Counted from the stretch's first letter, positions 1 to 5,512 are shown. The stretch is 5,512 bases of DNA from M3007 sp044350415 (GCA_044350415.1 JBILHQ010000309.1:1-5512); one strand, 5' to 3'. The notes: generated by a model from the letters alone, not told the origin. Numbers and translations: made by a program.

Positions 1-2007
1 CTGTCTGGGGTAACCATTGTACCAGGGACAACCAATGCGTATACCATTTGTAAAATTATTCTGGGCCCCGCTGAAATTGAAAATTTAGGGTGGGATGCCA
101 CCTTTCAATTTATTCAATCGGGCAGTGCGCGTATTAAAGGAAAATATGCAGGATTACCAGTTTGTACTAATTTAAAAACAACTGGTTCGCCTGTGACTGT
201 ATCCAACTCCGGGTCGGCAATCTGTGCCAATTATAATATACGGTATTTCAGCCGTTTAGTTCCTCCTGCAATGGGAAGCGGGAGTTGTAATAATTTTAAT
301 CTCCAGGTTGGATTACAAAATTTCAGCCAACTTCCAAATGGGTTTAGAATTGCGGAATTTGAAGTCAAAATAAAAATTACGGACCCGAACGTTACATTTG
401 GCAGTTCAATAAATACTTCGATGTGGCCAACGGTCAATTGTTCCAACAATATGGCGTGTGGAGCAACTTGTTATACCCTTTCTCAAAATAATACAGAATT
501 CAGGTATTGTTTTAAATTTACAAATCCATCTGATGCAATCCTGTTTTTCCAAAATAATACTTACCTTCAGTATTTCGAAATACCCGTCAATATTCCGGAC
601 GGTTCCTGTTTGAATAGCCTGGCAACTGAATACCTGGCGATTAAATATTTTGAAGCCAATGGAGTGGGGGTAACATGCTTGCCTTTCCCTTCTCCCACCA
701 CAGGTACTCCACAATGCCCCAATGGTATTTCCGGTAAGTTAACAACAGCACTGGCAGAAGGAGTTCAGGACGCCACTGTTACCTTATCTGCCTCGGGTGG
801 TGCTAACTGTACACCTGCTTGTCAGCAACCTTTGGCCATGTTTTCAACGAGTACTGGCGATTACGGACTTTGTCAGGTATGTACCGATTGCGCAAAGTAT
901 ATAATTACCCCAACTTTGAACCTCGACCCACTCAATGGGGTCAATACCTATGATTTAATACTTATTTCAAGGCATATTCTTGGTCTGGAGCCGCTGAATT
1001 CGCCGTATAAGATCATTTCAGCAGATGCAAATAAGTCAGGTACTGTCACAACGTTCGACATAGTGGATTTGCGTAAATTGATCCTGGGTACTTTTACCGA
1101 GTTGCCTAATAATAGTAGCTGGCGATTCATAGATGCAACTCAGGTATTCCCTCAGGCTAATAACCCATTTGCTGATATGTTAAAAGAAAACCGCACAGTA
1201 CTAAATTCCGAAGTACCTGCCCACGCTGTTAATTTCATCGCCTGCAAAATCGGGGATGTGGATCTCACGGCTACGCCGAACAACAAAAACTTACTGCCTG
1301 TTACCACTATCGGCTGGAATATACCTTTAGTTACCAAGGATAAGCTGGTGACTATACCTGTTTATTACAGTGGCAATGAACCTGCTGCGGCCCTGCAATT
1401 TGCCCTTTCTTTTAATCCCGGACAGATAACTTTTATTGCTCCTTCGGGAGGTGCAATCAATTCCCTGAGTGATCTGAATTTTGGCCTCACCCAAGCGGGC
1501 GCTGGCCGGATTACTTTTTCCTGGCATGCTATGGACCTGGCACAGACACCTGTGCAGCCGGGTGCTGTACTGTTCAACCTGACTTTCAGGGTAGTTCAGT
1601 CCTGGGGCGATAATGATCAATTGCTGCAATTAGCCAGCGATGATGGACAGATTCCTGCAGTGGCCTGGCAGGGCGACGGCACGCCATACCGTATTGAAAG
1701 CACCCCGGCGGCAGCCCGCTTTCGGGAAGACAAAACGAGCAATACAACATCGGTCGATGCACAGGTAATCCCCAATCCTGCGGATCAAAGTGCTGTATTG
1801 CGCCTGCAATCTACAGAAACCGGAAAAATTCGCTTTGCGATTATGAATGCCTACGGTCAGCGACTCACGCTGCGCGATGTGTCCGTAAGTGCCGGCACTC
1901 AGGATATTCCGCTGCAGGAGGTAGCTGCATTGCCCGCCGGCGTATACCAATGGTGGATTAAACTACCATCGGGAAGCATTGCGCAAGGACAGTTTGTGGT
2001 GCGGTAG
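1..2007 (+). CDS. Secreted multidomain protein with dockerin-like and cohesin-like modules and a T9SS type A tail (5' partial)
   Basis: The reading frame is open from base 1 without a stop, so the gene starts upstream; 668 residues are visible (numbered here from base 1). Residues 1-240 are a cysteine-rich, probably beta-rich region that I do not recognise. Residues about 243-306 resemble a carboxypeptidase-regulatory/SdrD-B-like beta fold (ISGKL...VTLSASGG...TSTGDYGLC). Residues 309-363 form a dockerin-like pair: a degenerate first half (NGVNTYDLILISRHILG) and a second half with a canonical calcium loop, DANKSGTVTTFD (D342, N344, S346, D353). Residues about 447-565 look like a cohesin-like beta-sandwich (KLVTIPVYYSG, LQFALSFNPG, GAVLFNLTFRV). 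Residues 585-668 are a T9SS type A sorting tail: IPNPA, then YGQ, then LPAGVYQWW, ending FVVR. The expected role is a surface or extracellular binding or structural protein exported by Sec and T9SS. No catalytic motif is visible, so substrate and partner are unknown. Domain order matches proteins I recall from Saprospiria. The N-terminal part is AT-rich and the C-terminal part GC-rich. Confidence 0.88.
   Translation: MSGVTIVPGTTNAYTICKIILGPAEIENLGWDATFQFIQSGSARIKGKYAGLPVCTNLKTTGSPVTVSNSGSAICANYNIRYFSRLVPPAMGSGSCNNFNLQVGLQNFSQLPNGFRIAEFEVKIKITDPNVTFGSSINTSMWPTVNCSNNMACGATCYTLSQNNTEFRYCFKFTNPSDAILFFQNNTYLQYFEIPVNIPDGSCLNSLATEYLAIKYFEANGVGVTCLPFPSPTTGTPQCPNGISGKLTTALAEGVQDATVTLSASGGANCTPACQQPLAMFSTSTGDYGLCQVCTDCAKYIITPTLNLDPLNGVNTYDLILISRHILGLEPLNSPYKIISADANKSGTVTTFDIVDLRKLILGTFTELPNNSSWRFIDATQVFPQANNPFADMLKENRTVLNSEVPAHAVNFIACKIGDVDLTATPNNKNLLPVTTIGWNIPLVTKDKLVTIPVYYSGNEPAAALQFALSFNPGQITFIAPSGGAINSLSDLNFGLTQAGAGRITFSWHAMDLAQTPVQPGAVLFNLTFRVVQSWGDNDQLLQLASDDGQIPAVAWQGDGTPYRIESTPAAARFREDKTSNTTSVDAQVIPNPADQSAVLRLQSTETGKIRFAIMNAYGQRLTLRDVSVSAGTQDIPLQEVAALPAGVYQWWIKLPSGSIAQGQFVVR
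925..1089 (+). other. Dockerin-like module inside gene 1
   Basis: Two helix-forming halves, each ending in an ILG triplet: NGVNTYDLILISRHILG and, after PYKIISA, DANKSGTVTTFDIVDLRKLILG split over the second loop. The second loop keeps the dockerin/EF-hand-like spacing D-x-N-x-S-G-x-V-x-x-x-D. The first loop is one residue shorter between its glycine and the VN pair and lacks the full ligand set, so it may not bind calcium. In classical dockerins such a pair docks to a cohesin. In Saprospiria this module occurs widely in T9SS cargo without cellulosomes, so a structural role is equally likely. That comparison is from memory. Confidence 0.7.
1753..2004 (+). other. T9SS type A C-terminal sorting domain of gene 1
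   Basis: The last 84 residues show the usual order of the type A (Por secretion) tail: VIPNPADQSAVLRLQ, a central strand pair with NAYGQRL, then LPAGVYQWWIK and a short final strand GQFVVR directly before the TAG stop. This tail directs cargo across the outer membrane through the type IX translocon and is normally removed by the sortase-like PorU. The domain is complete, so the 3' end of the gene is intact. Confidence 0.9.
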
Positions 2008-2017
2008 ATTTGTTGGT

Positions 2018-2036
2018 TTGAACATCGATTGAACAT
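2018..2036. repeat. Short direct repeat TTGAACAT x2 between genes 1 and 2
   Basis: The 46-base gap between the two T9SS cargo genes contains TTGAACAT at 2018-2025 and again at 2029-2036, with start points 11 bases apart, about one helical turn. This spacing would suit a protein binding site. It could also be chance in a short AT-rich spacer. I see no good Bacteroidota -7 element (TAnnTTTG) and no Shine-Dalgarno sequence in the gap, so gene 2 is more likely read through from gene 1. Confidence 0.3.
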
Positions 2037-2053
2037 TTAAAGATTCTTTTCCC

Positions 2054-4984
2054 ATGAAAAATATTTTACTTTTTATATTCCTCCCTTTTATTTCTGTTGC
2101 CCAAGCCCGCTACTATGTTCACGAATCTGCGCAGGGTACCAACAGTGGCGAAACCTGGCAAAATGCTTTTGCCGGTTTGCAGGCTGCCCTGCAATTGGCA
2201 GAGGCAGGTGATGAGGTGTGGGTGGCGCAAGGTATGTATAAACCCGCTGCCGCCATCCGCACGGTATCCTTTGAGCCGCGTTCGGGAGTGAAGGTTTACG
2301 GTGGCTTTGCCGGTACAGAAACATCCCTTTCTCAACGCAACTGGCTGCAATATTCAACTATTCTGAGCGGCGATATCGGGATTGCAGGTGACAGCACAGA
2401 CAACTCTTTGAATGTCATGTATTTGTTCGAACCGGATTCCAGCACTGTGGTAGATGGTTTTGTGGTGCAGGACGGAAACGCCTCCAATGGCGGCGGACAA
2501 ACCTTTTCCTCCCAACGGCAATACTGCGGCGGCGGGTTGTACATTATGGGCAACAATGGTGATGCTTATGCATTGGTACAACACTGCATTTTCAGGAGAA
2601 ATACTGCCCAATCCAGCGGCGGCGGGATCATGATTAATGGCAGCGGGCCGCTGAGCGTAATAGGCGTACAGGTGAAAGATTGCCTGTTTGAGCAGAATAG
2701 AGCCTTGTTTTACGGCGGTGGGTTCTTTCGTTCAGGCGGCGGTATCGTCAACAGGGGTACCAATATAGAGCGGTGCCATTTTACAGGCAACCAGGCTTTT
2801 GTGGGTGGCGGTTTATCTTATATAGACAACAATGGAGCCGATACCATGGCCATTCGTTTTTGTTTTTTTGACCACAATACGGCAACCAACTGGGGCGGGG
2901 GTGCATATTTTGCACCCGAACGCAATACACCAACTAGCCTTATCGTGGATTCTTGCCGGTTTGAAGGCAATGCTGCCAAATATGGCACGGCCCTGGATGT
3001 ATTTCCCGTGAATGGAGCAATTTTTGAGGGCGTAATTGAGGTAAGCAGGTCTGTTTTTACTCAAAACATTGATATTATTGTAACTGGAGGCAGAGTGGTC
3101 AGAATATCCGTATTCGGTAGTGAAAATAGTGGAGTCCGTTTGGATTGTTGTAAAATATATAACAATATTTTTCTCCCCCAGACAGTACTTGCAGTTGAAC
3201 TAAATTGTGGTTATGGTTATTTAATAATTAAGAGAGATTCTATCGATGAAAAGGCTGTTCCTTTATTAGCAGGTGATTTTGCCTCTAATTTAATCGAAAA
3301 GAGTTTCTTTTTAATGAGGGAAACCGATAGTAATCTTATAATTACTGGTACAGCTGATCTGTTAATTAAAAATTCAGTTTTAATTATTGAGGGTGTTTAT
3401 CTTTCTTCTGTATCAATTATTGGTGCGGGAGATCCAAGTCCGACGTTTTCGAATTGTTACATACGATCCAGTAGTCTTGGATACTTTACCTCCTCTCCGG
3501 GTACTACAACCTTGCTAAATAATTGTGCGTTAAATGCTCTCCAAATATTGAATCCGGTATCAAGCGTTGGTAATTTTTACCAATTAACGAACTGCCACAC
3601 CACCGCTATCGACTGCACCAATCCACCACCAGAAATTACCTGTATTAACTCTATTTCGGGTGCAGACCCACTTTTCATGAACTCTGACAGTGGGGATTAC
3701 CGCCTTCAGCCCTGCTCTCCGCTCATCAACGCAGGTACCAACAGCGTCATCCAACCCGGCGACACCGATATCGATGGCCACCCGCGCATCGCGGGCGGCA
3801 CAGTAGATATTGGGCCCTACGAGTCGGTCGCATTTGCGCTGGCGGCACAGCCGTTGGTGCAACCTTCCTGCACTAACGGCAGCAACGGCAGTGTTTCTTT
3901 CCAAACCCAGGCCGTCTGTGAACCAGTGGCATACACCTGGGCAGGGCCAGGCGGCGCATCAGGCAGTTCCTTGGATGCCCTTGAACCCGGCCCGTATACC
4001 ATCACGCTCACCGACCACAAAGGGGACACTGTTATCGCCTCATTTATTATCCCAGCTATCCCGCTGCTGCAGCCTTCCTCTGCCACCACTCCGGTATTCT
4101 GTGGCACTACCGTGGGCGGCACAGCAGTAGTTACTGTTCCGGACGGCGTGCCGCCATTGCTGTTTGAATGGAGTGATATCAGTACTGCTTCGGATAGTTT
4201 TCGGCTGGGTCTCCCTGCTGGTGGCTATACGGTTACGGTCAGCGATGCACGCGGCTGCACAGGAGTTGGGGTGGTTCAGATCGGTCATACAGGCTCCTTA
4301 CAGGTGGCTATCGATATTTCCCCTATTGCGTGTTTTGGCGACACTAATGGTGCCTTCGGGGTACAACCCGTGAACGGCGCACCACCTTATACCTGGCTTT
4401 GGGACGACGGCAGCACCTTGCCCTCGCGCACGGGACTTACCGCCGGCACTTATACCGGCATGCTTCGGGATACCCTTGGCTGCGCCATTAGCTGGTCGCT
4501 GCCCATGGTCCAACCCGATAGTATTGTTGTAGCCGTAAGTGTCACCGCTGCGAGTGGCCTCACGATGGCCGATGGTAGCGCGACGCTCCAGCCAACAGGC
4601 GGCACACCAGCCTTCAACGTTGAATGGAGCAACGGCGCTACCACCTTAAGCATCACCAATGTACTGCCGGGGGAGTATTCGGCGACCCTCACTGATGCCA
4701 ACAATTGCACTACTTTGCAGTTGGTTACGGTGGGTTGGGTCAATAGTACTGTCGAGCCCGCAGCGGCAAAAGTGCAGGTATGGCCCAATCCGGCCTCCAA
4801 CTGGCTGTTCGTGGCCGGAGCCACCGGGGGATTCCGGCTGACCAATGCGGCGGGTGCTGTAGTACTGGTACATACGCCCGCAGTGAACAGCGATAGTTTT
4901 GCGATTTGGACAGGCGATTTACCAGCAGGTATCTACTTTTGGCATACGGGAGAGCGTGCTTCGGGGAAAATAGTGATTTTTTAG
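2054..4984 (+). CDS. Secreted right-handed beta-helix protein with SprB repeats and a T9SS type A tail
   Basis: A complete 976-residue protein. The ATG at 2054 is chosen because a Sec signal peptide follows at once (MKNILLFIFLPFISVAQA, likely cleaved after the A-Q-A at 16-18). Residues 20-140 match the front of T9SS-linked beta-helix proteins: WQNAFAGLQAALQLAEAGDEVWVAQGMYKP in two parts, VYGGFAGTETSLSQRNW, TILSGDI and VDGFVVQDGNA. Residues about 155-320 are POMP-like coils with GGG motifs. Residues 330-530 continue as shorter coils. Residues 536-591 are a choice-of-anchor Q segment (GADPLF, SPLINAGTN, DIDGHPRI, DIGPYE). Residues about 594-894 are four SprB-type repeats. Residues 906-976 are a T9SS type A tail (VWPNPASN, LPAGIYFW, GKIVIF). 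The likely role is a surface or released adhesin or matrix protein. A polysaccharide-active function cannot be excluded, but no catalytic set is visible. It lies 46 bases after gene 1, probably in the same transcript. The central 3050-3590 stretch is strikingly AT-rich compared with the rest. Confidence 0.92.
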   Translation: MKNILLFIFLPFISVAQARYYVHESAQGTNSGETWQNAFAGLQAALQLAEAGDEVWVAQGMYKPAAAIRTVSFEPRSGVKVYGGFAGTETSLSQRNWLQYSTILSGDIGIAGDSTDNSLNVMYLFEPDSSTVVDGFVVQDGNASNGGGQTFSSQRQYCGGGLYIMGNNGDAYALVQHCIFRRNTAQSSGGGIMINGSGPLSVIGVQVKDCLFEQNRALFYGGGFFRSGGGIVNRGTNIERCHFTGNQAFVGGGLSYIDNNGADTMAIRFCFFDHNTATNWGGGAYFAPERNTPTSLIVDSCRFEGNAAKYGTALDVFPVNGAIFEGVIEVSRSVFTQNIDIIVTGGRVVRISVFGSENSGVRLDCCKIYNNIFLPQTVLAVELNCGYGYLIIKRDSIDEKAVPLLAGDFASNLIEKSFFLMRETDSNLIITGTADLLIKNSVLIIEGVYLSSVSIIGAGDPSPTFSNCYIRSSSLGYFTSSPGTTTLLNNCALNALQILNPVSSVGNFYQLTNCHTTAIDCTNPPPEITCINSISGADPLFMNSDSGDYRLQPCSPLINAGTNSVIQPGDTDIDGHPRIAGGTVDIGPYESVAFALAAQPLVQPSCTNGSNGSVSFQTQAVCEPVAYTWAGPGGASGSSLDALEPGPYTITLTDHKGDTVIASFIIPAIPLLQPSSATTPVFCGTTVGGTAVVTVPDGVPPLLFEWSDISTASDSFRLGLPAGGYTVTVSDARGCTGVGVVQIGHTGSLQVAIDISPIACFGDTNGAFGVQPVNGAPPYTWLWDDGSTLPSRTGLTAGTYTGMLRDTLGCAISWSLPMVQPDSIVVAVSVTAASGLTMADGSATLQPTGGTPAFNVEWSNGATTLSITNVLPGEYSATLTDANNCTTLQLVTVGWVNSTVEPAAAKVQVWPNPASNWLFVAGATGGFRLTNAAGAVVLVHTPAVNSDSFAIWTGDLPAGIYFWHTGERASGKIVIF
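2585..3004 (+). repeat. Five POMP-like beta-helix coils (C-x-F-x-x-N ... GGG)
   Basis: Five protein-level repeats begin at cysteines 178, 210, 241, 270 and 301 of gene 2: CIFRRNTAQSSGGGI, CLFEQNRALFYGGGF, CHFTGNQAFVGGGL, CFFDHNTATNWGGGAY and CRFEGNAAKYGTAL. The period is 29-32 residues. The cysteine, the phenylalanine two residues later, the asparagine turn and the glycine triplet would each stack along one face of a parallel beta-helix. The fifth copy has lost the glycine triplet and marks the end of this sub-region. An earlier CGGGLYI at 158 looks like the end of a preceding coil. Confidence 0.8.
3659..3826 (+). other. Choice-of-anchor Q segment closing the beta-helix
   Basis: Residues 536-591 of gene 2 show the set GADPLFMNSDSGDYRLQPCS, PLINAGTN, DTDIDGHPRIAGGTVDIGPYE. 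This block closes many bacterial secreted beta-helix proteins and normally comes before whatever anchoring or sorting module the lineage uses. Here it is followed by SprB repeats and a T9SS tail. The acidic DTDIDG stretch may bind a metal, which is an inference. Confidence 0.8.
3833..4735 (+). repeat. Four tandem SprB-type repeats
   Basis: Four protein repeats of about 71-76 residues lie at residues 594-668, 670-745, 748-823 and 824-894 of gene 2. Each has a P-C or equivalent start, a G-x-A/V strand, a central tryptophan (W629, W706, W783, W858; spaced 77, 77 and 75) and an L-x-x-G-x-Y-(T/S) turn followed by a D-x-x-x-C-x strand. Examples are LPAGGYTVTVSDARGCT and LPGEYSATLTDANNCT. The fourth copy, with ADGSATLQPTGGTP and VEWSNGAT, is the most typical. 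The first has HKGDT in place of the usual cysteine. The family is named for the gliding adhesin SprB. Repeat number often varies between strains because such arrays recombine, although these copies have diverged a good deal. Confidence 0.85.
4769..4981 (+). other. T9SS type A C-terminal sorting domain of gene 2
   Basis: Residues 906-976 of gene 2 read KVQVWPNPASNWLFV, FRLTNAAGAVVL, LPAGIYFWHTGE and GKIVIF before TAG. The order and length are those of a complete type A tail. The last codons lie inside the left edge of the palindrome at 4971-5129, yet the terminal strand is a normal one, so the gene does not appear truncated. Confidence 0.88.
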
Positions 4985-5129
4985 TTAGTTAGTCAGTTAG
5001 TCGGTTAGTCCCATGTCCGTAGGGTGTACCCCAAGCCGGGCGGCCACCTATAAAAATCGACATGCTTGAGGTACAATCTACGGACCTGGGACTAACCGAC
5101 TAACCGACTTGGGACTAAAAAAATCCCTA
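4971..5129. repeat. 159-base imperfect palindrome between genes 2 and 3 (REP- or MITE-like candidate)
   Basis: Hand alignment pairs 4991-5036 with 5064-5109: 41 of 46 positions are Watson-Crick pairs plus one G.U. The outer 31 bases pair with only two mismatches (4995/5105 and 5014/5086). Further out, 4971-4985 pairs with 5114-5129 with one mismatch and one extra A, after a small bulge (4986-4990 opposite 5110-5113). The loop is 5037-5063. On the + strand the T-run lies on the left (4977-4982) and the A-run on the right (5117-5123), the reverse of an intrinsic terminator. The element covers most of the non-coding gap and the last codons of gene 2. Candidates are a REP- or MITE-like mobile hairpin, an mRNA 3' end stabiliser, or a bidirectional structure separating the transcripts. 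No target-site duplication is clear. Confidence 0.85.
4981..5012 (+). repeat. Tetranucleotide-periodic TTAG array in the left arm
   Basis: The bases fall into eight consecutive tetramers: three TTAG, then TCAG, TTAG, TCGG, TTAG and TCCC. The right arm mirrors this from 5088 with GGGA, CTAA, CCGA, CTAA, CCGA. The stop codon of gene 2 (TAG, 4982-4984) is the end of the first tetramer. Confidence 0.75.
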
Positions 5130-5135
5130 CCTTTC
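5109..5135 (+). promoter_or_regulatory. Possible Bacteroidota-type promoter for the CREST gene
   Basis: TACCTTTC at 5128-5135 differs in one base from the Bacteroidota -7 consensus TAnnTTTG. A TTG at 5109-5111 lies 16 bases upstream, slightly short of the usual -33 spacing. Transcription would begin near 5140, about 25 bases before the ATG at 5166. The upstream part overlaps the right edge of the palindrome. The match is weak and is reported mainly because an independent promoter is expected after such a structure. Confidence 0.3.
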
Positions 5136-5165
5136 GGCTTTCTTTCACCCAATTGCTTACACTTG

Positions 5166-5512
5166 ATGATTTCTCCGTTAAAAATCTTTGTTGCCTTGTT
5201 GTTGGTGTCAATTGTGGCACTGAGTTTTGCTGGTCCGCATGCGCAGGACCCGACTTACCATGACTATGGGGATCAGCGCCTGATCATAGGTATTCCGTAT
5301 TTTTGGAATGTGGTATCTAATCTGCCGATGTTCTTTATCGGTGCATACGGATTGTGGCAATGTTTTATCAACTGGTCGCGCAGGCCTGCGGGAGTGGCGC
5401 GTTTGATACCGCTGGTGTTATCCCTTGGTATTTTTATCACGAGTTTTGGCTCGGCCTATTACCATTGGGCCCCATCGAATGACACCCTTTTGTGGGATCG
5501 ACTCCCGATGAC
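5166..5512 (+). CDS. Alkaline-ceramidase-like CREST-superfamily membrane protein (3' partial)
   Basis: An ATG at 5166 opens a frame that runs off the window end with 115 complete codons. Residues 7-23 are a hydrophobic segment (signal anchor or first membrane helix). They are followed by the family block HDYGDQRLIIGIP, NVVSNLPMFFIGAYGL (second helix, about 49-68), a basic loop (NWSRRPAGVAR) and a third helix at about 80-95. The window closes on GSAYYHWAPSNDTLLWDRLP. Here S96, H100 and D111 have the same spacing as Ser77, His81 and Asp92 of human ACER3 as I remember them, and those form part of its zinc site. The remaining histidines should lie beyond the window. The family comprises integral membrane hydrolases, including ceramidases. 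Members of this bacterial subfamily are usually annotated as ceramidase-domain proteins, with substrate unproven. There is no Shine-Dalgarno sequence, as usual in the phylum. The start is supported by the immediate hydrophobic segment. Confidence 0.82.
   Translation, partial: MISPLKIFVALLLVSIVALSFAGPHAQDPTYHDYGDQRLIIGIPYFWNVVSNLPMFFIGAYGLWQCFINWSRRPAGVARLIPLVLSLGIFITSFGSAYYHWAPSNDTLLWDRLPM

Noticed and set aside
193..195. GTG as the start codon of the first gene
   Set aside because: The frame is open for 64 more codons back to base 1, with the same beta-rich, Cys-containing character, and no signal peptide follows the GTG. The real start lies upstream of the window.
2523..2900. Repeated GGCGGCGG-like tracts as a DNA-level repeat or CRISPR-like array
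   Set aside because: They encode the glycine triplets of the beta-helix coils. The DNA between them is not conserved, and the period follows the protein repeat.
3050..3600. Insertion sequence or separate gene in the AT-rich island
   Set aside because: The frame continues without a break, no inverted-repeat ends or transposase are visible, and the protein keeps beta-helix features across it.
3810..4130. Second + strand open frame overlapping gene 2
   Set aside because: It is out of frame with clear SprB repeat coding and has a low-complexity composition without a recognisable domain.
4450..4845. Antisense open frame of 131 codons on the minus strand
   Set aside because: It lies wholly opposite the SprB repeats and sorting tail of gene 2, shows no recognisable family, and its openness follows from the GC-rich codon use of the sense gene. 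The same applies to the other minus-strand frames, for example 1630-1950 and 3584-3904.
4991..5123. Intrinsic (Rho-independent) terminator for gene 2
   Set aside because: The stem is far too long and the base run after it on the + strand is A, not T. The minus strand likewise has A after the stem. It may still affect transcription, but it is not a standard terminator.

Overview
The window looks like chromosomal DNA from a member of the phylum Bacteroidota, most likely the Saprospiria (relatives of Haliscomenobacter and Lewinella). Two complete C-terminal tails of type IX secretion system (T9SS) cargo are visible. The first gene carries the dockerin-like module (NGVNTYDLILISRHILG, then a DANKSGTVTTFD loop) that I associate with surface proteins of that class. 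No start codon has a Shine-Dalgarno sequence, which is normal for the phylum. The assignment rests on remembered family features, not on a search.

Layout, all genes on the + strand. (1) 1-2007: the 3' part of a large secreted protein that enters from upstream. It has a cysteine-rich N-terminal half, a carboxypeptidase-regulatory-like fold, a dockerin-like pair, a cohesin-like beta-sandwich and a T9SS type A tail. (2) 2008-2053: a 46-base gap holding an 8-base direct repeat. (3) 2054-4984: a complete 976-residue secreted protein with a signal peptide, a long right-handed beta-helix, a choice-of-anchor Q segment, four SprB-type repeats and a T9SS type A tail. (4) 4985-5165: a non-coding stretch dominated by a large imperfect palindrome that reaches back over the last codons of gene 2. 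(5) 5166 to the window end: the N-terminal part of a membrane protein of the alkaline-ceramidase-like CREST superfamily.

Genes 1 and 2 are probably co-transcribed and encode two modular proteins exported by Sec and then by T9SS to the cell surface or outside. Their repeats point to adhesion, matrix or polysaccharide interaction, but no catalytic residues are visible and the ligands are unknown. The third gene is separated by the palindrome, probably has its own promoter, and has no obvious functional link to the other two.

The most unusual structure is the 159-base palindrome at 4971-5129. It has a 4-base periodic sequence in its arms, supplies the stop codon of gene 2, and lacks the U-tract of an intrinsic terminator. 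Both large genes also change base composition sharply inside a single reading frame. I see no CRISPR array, tRNA, rRNA, transposase or defence genes.
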